The notes: generated from the letters alone by a model not told the origin. A stretch of DNA of 64,000 bases from Symbiodinium natans (GCA_905221605.1 CAJNDS010002110.1:1-64000); one strand, 5' to 3'. Positions 11,003 through 20,133 are shown, numbered from the stretch's first letter. Program-made: numbers and translations.

Positions 11003-14000
11003 TCACATGCCGCAGAAGTGACCCATGTTCCCCTCGAGAGCGGACAAGAGCGTGTAGAACTCGTCAAAGTCGAGGCCACCAACTCCATCCAAATCATGCT
11101 CCGCCAGCATCTTGGGGATATCGCGTGGCGAGACTCTGATGCCGTTGAACAGGAAGCAGGTGAAGAGCTCACGCTGGTCAATCTTGCCGTTCCCGTCGCG
11201 ATCGAACATCTTGAAGACTTGCTCTGCGTTGTTTCTGTGGTCAAACCTGGGGCCGGAGTATCTCAGAGGACTTGAACCCTAAACCCTCCTGAGCCCTAAA
11301 TCCTGAAACGCAACGGGAAGAAGGGCCCACTCTGCATCCTAGAGGCTCCTCGGCAGGGTCGAAGTCATCGGGGACATCGTCATCGGCCACTTCCGACTCA
11401 TACTCCTCCACGCAAACCTGCGTTTGGAGTTCAAGTTTTGACAGCTGGCTTGCCGCTATAACTTGAAAAATTAAGTCATCATAAAGGGGATTGTGGCAGA
11501 CTAAACTGGACGTTAAAGCCAGGCCAGAAACACTCTCCACATCTGCATCTTTCTGGAAGTTGTAGTTCCTGCCATCGTCCGGGTCGGGCGTGAAGTCTGA
11601 ATCCGTAAGGCCAATGATGCAGTACTGCCCCAAGAAGTTGAAGTCCGAGTTGCAGATGTAGTCATAAGGGACGTAGGCGTAGCCGCGATCACCCCAAGAG
11701 GTTCCCCAGCTGTTCCTGATGATGAAGCATTTCTGGCGGTCGTTGTAGCCCACGTTGAGCATCGCGTGGAGGCCGTGCTCAGAAGATTTGGGGTCCGAGG
11801 GGTCTGGAGTCGTGATGCCACCTGGGTAGCCCACTTTAGGATTTAGGGTTTAATTAGGGTTTAGGGTTTAGGGTTTAGGGTTTAGGGTTTAGGCATTAGG
11901 GTTTAGGGTTCAGGGCTTAGGGCCTGGGTAGCCCAGCAAAAGCCGCAATGCCACAATATGCAAGGGGGCACTCAAACAGAGACTCTGCAACCCGCATGAA
12001 CCTCTATAGAAGGTAACAAGACCTGTACGTTCTCATAAAGCCCTAGTAAGACCTGTGAGACCTGTACGTTCTCATGAAGAATATGCCAGAGGCCCACCTA
12101 CATCCCCCACACCCTATACGTGCCGAGCCGCCTCCCCGGGAGGGCTTGAAGAACTGCGAGGTCAACTTCAGGCCGAAGACGATGGGATGTCCCTCGGCGA
12201 GGCACTGTCGCATGGCGTCCAGGTCCACAGGCACCTCCCTGGACCTACGGCTTAGGGCTCTGGGAACGGGAGCAAAAGTTTTTGCTTAGCTTTCAAGACT
12301 ATGCCCAAACCCCCCCCCCCCCCCCCAAAAAAAAAAAAGAAAAAAAAAGAAAAGACAAAAACAAGAAACACAAATACCACTAGGAGGTCCGAGGGGCTCC
12401 GCCACCTTAAAGCGCACCGCCTCGTTGAAACAGAAGTCGTGGGGCTTGTCATTGACCTGACTTGCGCTTGAAACCTTTGCCCCTTGTGGACGGTGACGCT
12501 TTTTAAACATGCGGATTTTTAAATATCTAAACAGATATTTTATACTACCTCCGTTGGGGTTTCGAGCGGGCCGCCAAACAAGCGGACCCCCTCCCCACCC
12601 CCTCCCCACCCCCTCCCCACCCCCTCCTCCCCACCCCCTCCTCCCCACCCCCTCCTCCCCACCCCCTCCCCACCCCCCCCCTCCCCCCCCCCCTCCCCAC
12701 CCCCTCCCCACCCCCTCCCCGCCCCCTCCCCACCCCCCCCCCCCCGCCTCCACCCCCACCCACCCCCTCCTCCTCTGCCCCTCCGCCCCGCCACCCCTCC
12801 ACCCCTCCACCCCCTCTCCACCCACCCCTCTCCACCCCTCCCCACCAGCCCTCCACCACCCCTCCACCCCTCCTCCCCTCCGCCCCTACCAGCGCTTGTA
12901 GGGCTTCAGGTTTTTTGTTTGGGGGCTGCTAGGGGTCGGGGGGTGGGGGGGGGTGGGGTTTTAAATTAAACAGCACTTTTATACTACCTCCGTGGCTCCG
13001 GGGGCCTGGCCGCCCTCCACTCATTTAAAAAACTACACCGTAATCTTATGTTGAGGTTAGGGTTTAGGGTTTAGGGTTTAGGGCTCAGGGCTTACTTCGG
13101 GGGACTTAGGGACTTGCGCTTGAAACCCCTACTCCGCCATCTTAAAGCCCTCTGAAACATATTCCTGAATATGATCCGCTCAAACCCCAGAAGGGAAGAT
13201 ACAACATGTCCCAAGGGCCTACACCCTACACTCCCCTTAGAACCTTGATAAACAATCTCTTTCATCTCCTCTTAGAATTTTATATGAACAAAAATGAAAA
13301 ATAACTCCCCAGGGGATATAGACCCAGTAATACATTCATGTTATGGACCAAGGGTCTGGGTTGTGGGGGTGTGGGCGCAGGATTTAGAAAAAAAGTGGGA
13401 AAATGCAAAAAACATCCTACAGCGCTGCCCAGCAACGATCCGCTCGTTGAACGGCCAGTTCCTCTCCTTGCTAGGTTTGGCTTTCAGGGGTTTGGTTGCT
13501 TTCGGGTGTAGGCCGTTTTCTTAGCTCTTCATGAAAACTTGACGCGCAGTTTTCTGGTCCTGTCCCCTCTGCCTGGAACCAACCCTAAACCCCAAAACCC
13601 AAAACCCTACGCCCTAAACCCTAGCCCTAAACCCTAAACCCCTGGATCTCAAAGCATGACCAAGAACAGTCTAGCTTCAAGGCAGGCCCCTTTCACCTCC
13701 AGGGCACTGATGGCTCCACCCAAGGTCATGCCCTCGTCTTTGGGCTTCACCGACGTATCCTCGTGGAACGTCAGCCTGGGTTGTGCTTTACGTAAACCCT
13801 TTGAAAACTTTTTGTGAGTAGGTTCCCGTGGAAGGGAAGAAGCCCTAAACCCTAAACCCTAAACCCTAAACCCTAAACCCTAAACCCTAAGGGGTAAACT
13901 AAAATTATCCCAAAGCCTAACCCAGCGGCTGGTCCTTCTTGCGCCCCACGTAGTAGATGAAGAGCCGGGAGATGTCGGCAATGCCTAAACCCGGGGGTAA

Positions 14001-14584
14001 GCTAGGCGTAACAAGGGTGCCCTTTTTGGGTTTAAGGGGATTATAAGGGACCCCCCAACCCCAAAAAAAGGAAACAAGGGCTTTCAGTTCTTTAGGGGAT
14101 TCTAGCATCCCAAGAAGTGCAAAGTGTGCTCACTCATCTACTAAGAGGCTGTCTCCGGTTTGCATTGCCTGACGCTTGTTGATGTACTCGTAGGCACCAG
14201 CCACAGCGTTCGCACAGCAGCTGTTGGTCTGAGCCTGGTCCTCCACATGTGTCATGTATCGGCGCAGGTCGACCTTATCCGGGATGTCATCACTGCTCGG
14301 GCGGTAAGCGGAGACCTTCATGGGAGTCACTTGGTGAGGAACCATCCCGAAGGGAGCGAACGTCTTGCCGTCAACCACACACTTCTTGGCGCCCTGGCGG
14401 GCTGCATCGATCAAAAAGGGGATCATCTTGCCCATGACATCCTCCGGCCCCACCTGGACTTCTTTCAATCCAAAGAGGACACCTGCCCTGGAAAGCCAAT
14501 ATCCTTTAAACCCCATAGGAAATTTTCTCGTGTTGCCCCCCAGCGTAGAACAACACCTGCCTCGTACGACGGACCGGCGCCCAT
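11003..14584 (-). CDS. Papain-like (C1) cysteine protease with C-terminal EF-hand pair, tandem copy A
   Basis: Spliced gene read on the minus strand. Exons, in gene order: 14557-14584, 14150-14482, 13930-13984, about 13676-13775, 12380-12456, 12132-12244, 11532-11821, 11347-11417, 11003-11246 (TGA at 11003-11005). The phases agree and give about 436 residues. C1 hallmarks: oxyanion Gln92 and nucleophile Cys98 in DQAQTNSCCANA, catalytic His254 in EHGLHAML, Asn272 in IIRNSWGTSWG. An acidic linker (about 334-356) leads to EF-hand loops 371-382 (DRDGNGKIDQRE) and 407-418 (DLDGVGGLDFDE). No signal peptide is visible. MGAGPS at the N-terminus fits an N-myristoylation pattern, which is inference. 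No long inhibitory prodomain is seen, so it resembles the compact C1 proteases of microbes more than lysosomal cathepsins. Likely role: calcium-responsive cytosolic proteolysis (inference). Donors are GT (introns 1, 7) and GC (2, 3, 6, 8). The intron 4 donor is unresolved. The intron 5 donor reads TG here against GA in copy B, so copy A may be impaired. Confidence 0.85.
11834..11922 (+). mobile_element. Telomere-type array inserted in protease intron 6 (copy A), 13-bp duplication
   Basis: 89 bp of TTTAGGG units and variants sit between two identical copies of CCTGGGTAGCCCA (11821-11833 and 11923-11935). Copy B has this 13-mer once, at 17311-17323, continuing straight into GCAAAAGCC as the right-hand copy does in A. 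This is a filled-site/empty-site pair with a 13-bp target-site duplication. Confidence 0.85.
12570..12890. repeat. C-rich (CCCCTCC / CCCCACC) tract inside protease intron 4, copy A
   Basis: Roughly 320 bp almost without G, built from CCCCTCCCCACC-like units. It lies within the intron between exons 4 and 5 of copy A and is absent from copy B. All long open frames over it are low-complexity Pro or Gly translations and are not genes. G-rich on the minus (transcribed) strand, so able to form G-quadruplexes in RNA. Confidence 0.8.
13776..13929 (-). other. Copy A-specific GC-AG intron (intron 3) with telomere-type array
   Basis: Removing 154 bp joins ACCA to GCTGACG, exactly the copy B sequence. 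Donor CCA|GCCGCTGGG, acceptor AACCCAG|GC. The intron contains about six CCCTAAA units (13842-13888). Like intron 2 it lies at a CAGC tetramer of the intronless copy. Confidence 0.75.
13985..14149 (-). other. Copy A-specific GC-AG intron (intron 2) carrying a dispersed element
   Basis: Removing 165 bp restores exactly the copy B sequence (GACA + GCATTGCC). Donor is A|GCCTCTTAG, acceptor GGGTTTAG|GC. The 5' half of the intron shares a roughly 55-bp block with 7480-7554 (TGAGTGAGCACACTTT, GGGATGCTAGAATCCCCT). Its 3' half carries the AAGGGTGCCCTTTTTGGG / GGATTATAAGGG block of the family 6 elements at 16338-16461 and 60140-60232. It therefore looks like an intron made of mobile-element sequence. 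Whether copy A gained it or copy B lost it cannot be told from this window. Confidence 0.75.
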
Positions 14585-14599
14585 TGCTAGAGGTTGCTG

Positions 14600-14612
14600 T
14601 GGGGGGGGCTGA
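14600..14612 (-). promoter_or_regulatory. Possible spliced-leader trans-splice acceptor of protease copy A
   Basis: On the minus strand a run of eight C is followed by ACAG, 18 bases before the ATG at 14584. Copy B has the same arrangement with seven C. Dinoflagellate mRNAs receive a trans-spliced leader at an AG near the start codon (established), so this pyrimidine tract plus AG is the natural candidate. No experimental signal is visible. Confidence 0.3.
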
Positions 14613-14737
14613 CGAACTCAGGAAATCCGACAGGCTTCGAGCCAAAACTTCTCCGCGCTTAGCTAGTAATTGGTTCTTATTGCCTTGGGATGCTTAAAAC
14701 AAACCCTAAACCCTAAACCCTAAACCCTAAATCCAGC

Positions 14738-15284
14738 CAGGGTTTCTGCGGCCTTGGCCGTGAAGCTCCGAAGGTTGACGGACAAATCGGAGACCAGAAC
14801 GGCTGAAGTTTAGGGTTTAGGGTTATAGGGTATAGGGTATAGGGTTTAGGGTTTATGGCAACCAAGCGACGAAGTGTAAGAACAAGAGAAAACATGCAAA
14901 ATCGGAAGCCAGAAGCGGAACAATCGGAAGGCAGGCCTGTATCCAGAACAGGAAAATCCCAAACCAGGAGACGTCCGGCTCGGAGCCCCCCCCCCCCCCA
15001 CCTAAACCCTAAACCCTAAACCCTAAACCCTAAACCCTAAACCCTAAACCCTAAACCCTAAGAAAAAAAACCTAAACCCTTTTTGCAACTGGCTTGCCTA
15101 AACCCTAAACCCTAAACCCTCAACCCTAAAACCTAAACCCTAAACCCTAAACCCAAACCCTAAACCCTAAACCCTAAACCCACCTCAGTTTCCGATTCTC
15201 CCTGGCTCCTGATGCGCCCTGGTTTCTGATGCGGCCAGTTTCTGACTTGATTCCGTAGGCGCTCTCCAGTTTCGCAGTTACTTC
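14738..15284 (-). CDS. Candidate exons upstream of protease copy A
   Basis: Minus-strand islands 15182-15284 (VTAKLESAYGIKSETG) and 14738-14808 (SAVLVSDLSVNLRSFTAKA) are open and separated by CCCTAAA arrays. They could belong to another gene of the array. Low-information evidence only. Confidence 0.25.
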
Positions 15285-15744
15285 GGGCGGGAATAATATT
15301 AAGAATCTAAATTTCTGTTCCTTATTGAGTTTGAGTACCCTTAAACATGTATAATGTTACCCTAGGTCTAGGTTTTTGGGGTTTAGGGTTTAGGGTTTAG
15401 GGCTTCGGGTTGAGGCTTACAGGTGTTAGAGTAGAAGGTCTACGGAGGGCATAGGGAGTTTACATGTCGCACTTCTGACCTTTTTTTTTTAGTAATGGAC
15501 TGATGTCTGATATCTTTTATTCGCACCCCAAAGGGACAAATGCACTAACCGATAAGAGTAATATGAACCCTAAGCCAATATATCCTACAAACCTAGCTGA
15601 ATTTATTCTGAGTTCTTGGACGGCCCAAGGCCCCAAACGGCCCTCAACCCGAAGCAGCCCTAAGCGCTAAACCCTAAACCCTAAACCCTAAACCCTAAAC
15701 CCTAAACCCTAAACCCTAAACCCTCGCTCCCCTCCGCATCGCCC

Positions 15745-16030
15745 CCTTCTTTCTGGAAGCCAACCATCGCCCTAAAATCGGGCACGCGAAGTCTGCATCT
15801 GCAAGGCCAGGCCATGATGCAGTAGTGGGCCAAGACATACGACTCGTGGGGGGCGCAGATGGAGTTCCCTAAACCCTAAACCCTAAACCCTAAACCCTAA
15901 ACCCTGAACCCTGAACCCTAAACCCTAAACCCTAAACCCTAATAATAGGACCTAATCGTAACCCCACTCATGGTCACCCCCAGAGGCGACGCAGCTGTGC
16001 TGACTTATGGTGAAACGGATTCTGGTAGCT
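15745..16030 (-). pseudogene. Relic third copy of protease exon 7, split by a telomere-type array
   Basis: Between the two genes, 15745-15868 aligns with the distal part of protease exon 7: it shares CTTTCTGGAAG, the cATGATGCAGTA segment (YCI in the protein) and GCAGATG in the same order and spacing. Bases 15975-16028 align with the part of the exon that encodes QKCFIIRNSWGTSWG. Both halves are degraded, with frame changes, stop codons and loss of the NSWG motif. A CCCTAAA array (15869-15941) lies between them at a point where copies A and B are continuous coding sequence. This shows at least three ancestral tandem units and insertion of a telomere-type array inside a former exon. Confidence 0.6.
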
Positions 16031-16051
16031 CGCAAATGAGCATTGCTTGGA

Positions 16052-16277
16052 CCCAGATCTTCCAAAACCCCTTTTAGGGCCTAGAGGTTTGGGTTTAGGG
16101 TTTGAGGAATATACCCTAATTCAGAATAATGATCTTCGTATAAACTAAGGGCCTAACCCTAAACCCTAAACCCTAAACCCTAAAGCGTAAACCCTAAACC
16201 CTAAACCCTAAACCCTAGACCCTAAACCCTAAACTAAGGGTATACTCCTTCGTTGAGGGGTTTTGGAAGATGTGGGG
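16052..16277. mobile_element. Family 2 MITE (AGATCTTCCAAAACCCC ends) split by a telomere-type array
   Basis: CCCAGATCTTCCAAAACCCC at the left and the inverted GGGGTTTTGGAAGATGTGGG at the right. The body is interrupted at 16152-16229 by CCCTAAA units. TAAACTAAGGG occurs on both sides of the array (16141-16151 and 16230-16240), an 11-bp target-site duplication. Confidence 0.75.
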
Positions 16278-16337
16278 AGAAGCCATGCTCGGAAAACCGG
16301 AGGGAGCTAGCGAATGGCAAAACCAATACTGGAAAAG

Positions 16338-16461
16338 CAATAATCGAGACCCAGGAGTAGCCCAGGAATAAAAAGGCTGCCAATTTTTTGGGTTTTGAGA
16401 GGATTATAGGGGGAACCCCTACTTTAAAGAAAAGGAGATGAGGGCCTACTCCGGGTCCTAG
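16338..16461 (+). mobile_element. Family 6 element inserted 3' of protease copy B
   Basis: Copy A reads GGAAAAG-TAATTGGAG without interruption (10964-10980). Copy B has 124 extra bases there. The ends carry CCAGGAATAAAAAGG and GGGCCTACTCCGGGTCCTAG, shared with elements at 39322-39402 and 60140-60232. Flanks AGCAAT and AGTAAT suggest a 6-bp target duplication with one mismatch. No coding capacity. Confidence 0.7.
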
Positions 16462-16492
16462 TAATTGGAGAGCCGCCTGAGTCTCCACAATC

Positions 16493-18892
16493 TCACATGC
16501 CGCAGAAGTGACCCATGTTCCCCTCGAGAGCGGACAAGAGCGTGTAGAACTCGTCAAAGTCGAGGCCACCAACTCCATCCAAATCATGCTCCGCCAGCAT
16601 CTTGGGGATATCGCGTGGCGAGACTCTGATGCCGTTGAACAGGAAGCAGGTGAAGAGCTCACGCTGGTCAATCTTGCCGTTCCCGTCGCGATCGAACATC
16701 TTGAAGACTTGCTCTGCGTTGTTTCTGTGGTCAAACCTAGGGGCCGGAGTATCTCAGAGGACTTGAACCCTAAACCCTCCTGAGCCTTAAATCCTGAAAC
16801 GAAACGGGAAGAAGGGCCCACTCTGCGTCCTAGAAGCTCTTCGGCGGGGTCGAAGTCATCGGGGACATCGTCATCGGCCACCTCCGACTCATACTCCTCC
16901 ACGCAAACCTGCGTTTGGAGTTCAAGTTTTGACAGCTGGCTTGCCGCTATAACTTGAAAAATAAGTCATAATACAGGGGATTGTGGCAGACTAAACTGGA
17001 CGTTAAAGCCAGGCCAGAAACGCTCTCCACATCTGCATCTTTCTGGAAGTTGTAGTTCCTGCCATCGTCCGGGTCGGGCGTGAAGTCTGAATCCGTAAGG
17101 CCAATGATGCAGTACTGCCCCAAGAAGTTGAAGTCCGAGTTGCAGATGTAGTCATAAGGGACGTAGGCGTAGCCGCGATCACCCCAAGAGGTTCCCCAGC
17201 TGTTCCTGATGATGAAGCATTTCTGGCGGTCATTGTAGCCCACGTTGAGCATCGCGTGGAGGCCGTGCTCAGAAGATTTGGGATCCGAGGGGTCTGGTGT
17301 TGTGATGCCACCTGGGTAGCCCAGCAAAAGCCACAATGCCACAATCATGAAAGGGTGCACCCAAACAGAGACTCTGCACAGACCTGACAACGTGAATGAG
17401 CCCCACAGAAGGTAACAAGACCTGTACGATCTCAAAAAGCCCTAGCTCAAACCTAGAAGAGCACAAGAAACCACATGTTCAACATATGCCAAAGGCCCAC
17501 CTACATCCCCCAAACCCCAAACCCCAAACCCTAAACCCATATGAGTGCCGAGCCGCCTCCCCGGGAGGGCTTGAAGAACTGCGAGGTCAACTTCAGGCCG
17601 AAGACGATGGGATGTCCTTCGGCGAGGCACTGTCGCATGGCGTCCAGGTCCACAGGCACCTCCCTGGACCTAAGGCTTTGGGAACAGATACAAAAAGGTT
17701 CTGGCTTAGGTCCCAACCCCAATTCCCCCACCCCTCTAAACCCTAAACCCTAAACCCTAGACCCTAAACCCTAAACCCTAAACCATAACCCCCCCCCCCT
17801 CAAAAAAGCTAAAACATCCTAGGAGGTCCGAGGGGCTCCGCGACCTTAAAGCGCACCGCCTCGTTGAAACAGAAGTCGTGGGGCTTGTCATTGACCTGAC
17901 TTGCGCTTAAAAACCTGGTTTAGGGTTTAGGGTTGAGGGTTAGGACCTTTACCCCCTTCTTTAATCTTAAGCTGGGGAAGACTTAAGGACTCAGGGTCTA
18001 AGGTTTCGCGGGGGGGGGGGGGGGGGGGGGGGCGAAGGATTTAGAGAAAAAAAGAGGGAACTTCAAACAAAAAAGCATCCTACACCCTAAACCCTAAACC
18101 CTAAACCCTAATTCTAGACCCTACAGCGCTGCCCAGCGACAATTCGCTCGTTGAAGGGCCAGTTTCTCTCCTGGCTAGGTTCGGCTGTCAGGGTTTTTTT
18201 GGTGGTTTCGGGTGTACGCCCTTTTGCTTGGCTCTTCTTGAAAACTTGAAACTTCTTTTTGAACCAACAAACGACTCAAAAACATGATCAAGAACAGCCT
18301 AGTTTCAAGGCAGGCCCCTTTCACCTCCAGTGCACTGATGGCTCCTCCCAAGGTCATGCCCTCGTCCTTTGGCTTCACTGACGTGTCCTCGTGGAACGTC
18401 AGCTGGTCCTTCTTGCGCCCTACGTAGTAGATGAAGAGCCGGGAGATGTCGGCAATGCTGTCTCCGGTTTGCATTGCCTGACGCTTGTTGATGTACTCGT
18501 ATGCACCAGCCACAGCGTTCGCGCAGCAGCTGTTGGTCTGAGCCTGGTCCTCCACATGTGTCATGTATCGGCGCAGGTCGACCTTGTCCGGGATGTCATC
18601 ACTGCTCGGGCGGTAAGCGGAGACCTTCATGGGAGTCACTTGGTGAGGAACCATCCCGAAGGGAGCGAACGTCTTGCCGTCAACCACACACTTCTTGGCG
18701 CCCTGGCGGGCTGCATCGATCAAAAAGGGGATCATCTTGCCCATGACATCCTCCGGCCCCACCTGGAATTCTTTCAATCCAAAGCGGACGCCTACCCTGA
18801 AAAGACAAGATCCTTTAGACCCGATAGGAAAATTCTCGTGTCGCCCCCCCACGTAGAACAACACCTGCCTCGTACGACGGACCGGCGCCCAT
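16493..18892 (-). CDS. Papain-like (C1) cysteine protease with C-terminal EF-hand pair, tandem copy B
   Basis: Second tandem copy. Exons, in gene order: 18865-18892, 18304-18791, 17819-17895, 17557-17669, 17022-17311, 16838-16908, 16493-16736. Every exon has exactly the length of its copy A counterpart, except that 18304-18791 (488 bp) equals copy A exons 2+3+4 joined (333+55+100). Catalytic Cys, His and Asn and both EF-hand loops are intact. Residues 12 and 18 differ from copy A (Leu to Arg, Val to Phe). Intron 5 has a GA donor (CCTAG|GATG), introns 6 and 8 GC, introns 1 and 7 GT; acceptors are AG|G. The exon 4 end is ambiguous: GA right after CTT, or one codon later. A 1-base difference from copy A in intron 7 is harmless to the frame. 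Because exons are near-identical while introns differ in repeats, the duplication is recent or maintained by conversion. Dinoflagellate genes are often in such tandem arrays (established knowledge). Confidence 0.86.
18085..18119 (-). mobile_element. Telomere-type array inserted in protease intron 4 (copy B), 6-bp duplication
   Basis: 35 bp (four CCCTAAA units plus a short tail) lie between CCTACA at 18079-18084 and CCTACA at 18120-18125. Copy A has an unbroken CATCCTACAGCGCTG at about 13414-13426. This is a second filled/empty pair, in the opposite copy from the first. Confidence 0.75.
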
Positions 18893-19006
18893 TGCTAGAG
18901 GTTGCTGTGGGGGGGCTGACGAACTCAGGAAATCCGACAGGCTTCGAGCCAAAACTTCTCCGCGCTTGGGGTTTCTACAATCCTCACCAATAAACCTGTT
19001 TAGGGC

Positions 19007-19135
19007 TTAGGGTTGAAGTCTGCCAGAAATACCGACACCAGCATTTACAGAGCCGCGGGCAAGCACGCATGACTTGAGGACGACTACACGTTCATGCCAG
19101 CCTTTAGGCACAATATCCACCGTGAGAGAAACCAT
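19007..19135 (-). CDS. Small candidate ORF upstream of protease copy B
   Basis: ATG at 19135 to TAA at 19007, 42 residues, MVSLTVDIVPKGWHE ... GVGISGRLQP. It overlaps no repeat except the last codons (telomere-like TTAGGG). Could be a short ORF or a first exon. No family recognised. Confidence 0.3.
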   Translation of the reverse strand: MVSLTVDIVPKGWHERVVVLKSCVLARGSVNAGVGISGRLQP

Positions 19136-19435
19136 AAAACCACAATGCAAAAGCAAAGAAACAGGCTTAGCTAACAGCTAACAGCATCTAAACCCAAAAG
19201 CCTAACCCTGCAAAGTAACTCGCTGCCGTGATCGTATACGTGACCGGCTAATAATTTTTATCTGGGGTTCCGAAAGCAAAAAACCCTAAACCCGAAACCC
19301 TAAACCCTAAAGTTGCTCTGCCGGGTGGCCCCAAAGCAGAGGGAGACATGAAGCGCTTGCACTGGCCCCAGCTGCTCATGTCAATGTACCTCGGGTCAAC
19401 CCGATATAGGGGGTTTAGGGTTTGGGGTTTAGGGT

Positions 19436-19825
19436 TTAATGTCCTATCCTGATTAGTCTGGACCCCTCCAATAATGAAAAGTTTTCCAAGAATTATTCAG
19501 GAGACAAAAATTCGATTGCCCCCCCACAATAAAGTAAAGTTTTTCGGGCATGGGTTTCGGAAGAGAGAAAAAAAGAGAACAAGATGATGAAAGAAAAGAG
19601 CAAAAGAAGAGCAGCTTCAAGTCGGAGTTCTGAGCTGTCATCCCCAGAGGAAGAGGAGAGGGAAGAGGAGCGAAGAGGAAATGAAGAGGAGCCGGTGCGG
19701 GGGGCCCGGGGCCGAAAATTAGCTTGGGGGGGTCCCTTTTTTGTTGTGACACTATTGCGGGGGTGGATTTAGTTTGGCGGGGGGGGGGGGGGGGGGCCCC
19801 CACACTAATCAGGATACCACATTAA
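19436..19825. mobile_element. 390-bp element with long terminal inverted repeats (family 12)
   Basis: TTAATGTCCTATCCTGATTAGT and the inverted ACTAATCAGGATACCACATTAA bound a block with a purine-rich (GAAGAGGAGAGGG) interior, an A-rich segment and a run of 18 G. Non-autonomous; the longest element with clear ends in the window. Confidence 0.65.
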
Positions 19826-20024
19826 GGTTTAATCGCTCACTCTCACACAAGGCAGGCAAGGTCCGTTGGTCTGAGTAGGTACTAAGGACTACGGGAGCTC
19901 ATGCCAAGCAGTCGTATGGACCCAAAGGAGAAACCACACACAAATAAGACCCCCCCTCCAACCCCATCAGAGCTCCGCATTTCCTCCAAACACATTTCGG
20001 GAACCCGAACGTCCAAGACAGTGA

Positions 20025-20133
20025 CCCAGAGACTCCAAAACCCCTTAATTAAGGAATATCCCTTAAATTATAGTAGGAGCCCTAGTATGATTTAAGGTAT
20101 ATTCCTTAATTAAGGGATCTTGGAGTCTTTGGG
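20025..20133. mobile_element. Family 1 palindromic MITE, variant ends
   Basis: CCCAGAGACTCCAAAACCCC at the left and the inverted GGAGTCTTTGGG at the right enclose TTAATTAAGGAATA / TATTCCTTAATTAA arms. Internal part as in family 1, termini intermediate between families 1 and 2. Confidence 0.65.

Larger units (their letters stand above)
10953..14660. repeat. Tandem duplication unit A
   Basis: Homology with unit B (16318-18968) starts at AAAACCAATACTGGAAAAG and ends after CTTCTCCGCGCTT, covering the whole protease gene plus short flanks. Unit A is about 1 kb longer, because of two extra introns, a longer intron 4 (12457-13675) with a C-rich tract, and a telomere-type insertion in intron 6. Confidence 0.85.
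16318..18968. repeat. Tandem duplication unit B
   Basis: Direct repeat of unit A in the same orientation, with the decayed third copy in the spacer. It carries its own insertions: the family 6 element in the 3' flank, a telomere-type array in intron 4, and an array in intron 5 (17736-17785). Confidence 0.85.

Noticed and set aside
11241-11834. Single continuous ORF of 197 codons as one protease exon
   Set aside because: Copy B has a one-base deletion in the middle. Phases and the shared GT and AG|G sites show that 11418-11531 is an intron, which makes the indel neutral.
12286-12901. Several overlapping Gly-rich or Pro-rich open frames
   Set aside because: Translation of the C-rich tract in protease intron 4. 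Only 12380-12456 within this interval is a real exon.
14130-14645. 171-codon frame starting upstream of 14584 as the protease N-terminus
   Set aside because: It starts at a non-ATG codon and depends on a C-run whose length differs in copy B. The ATG at 14584 with a GT-AG intron keeps the frame in both copies.
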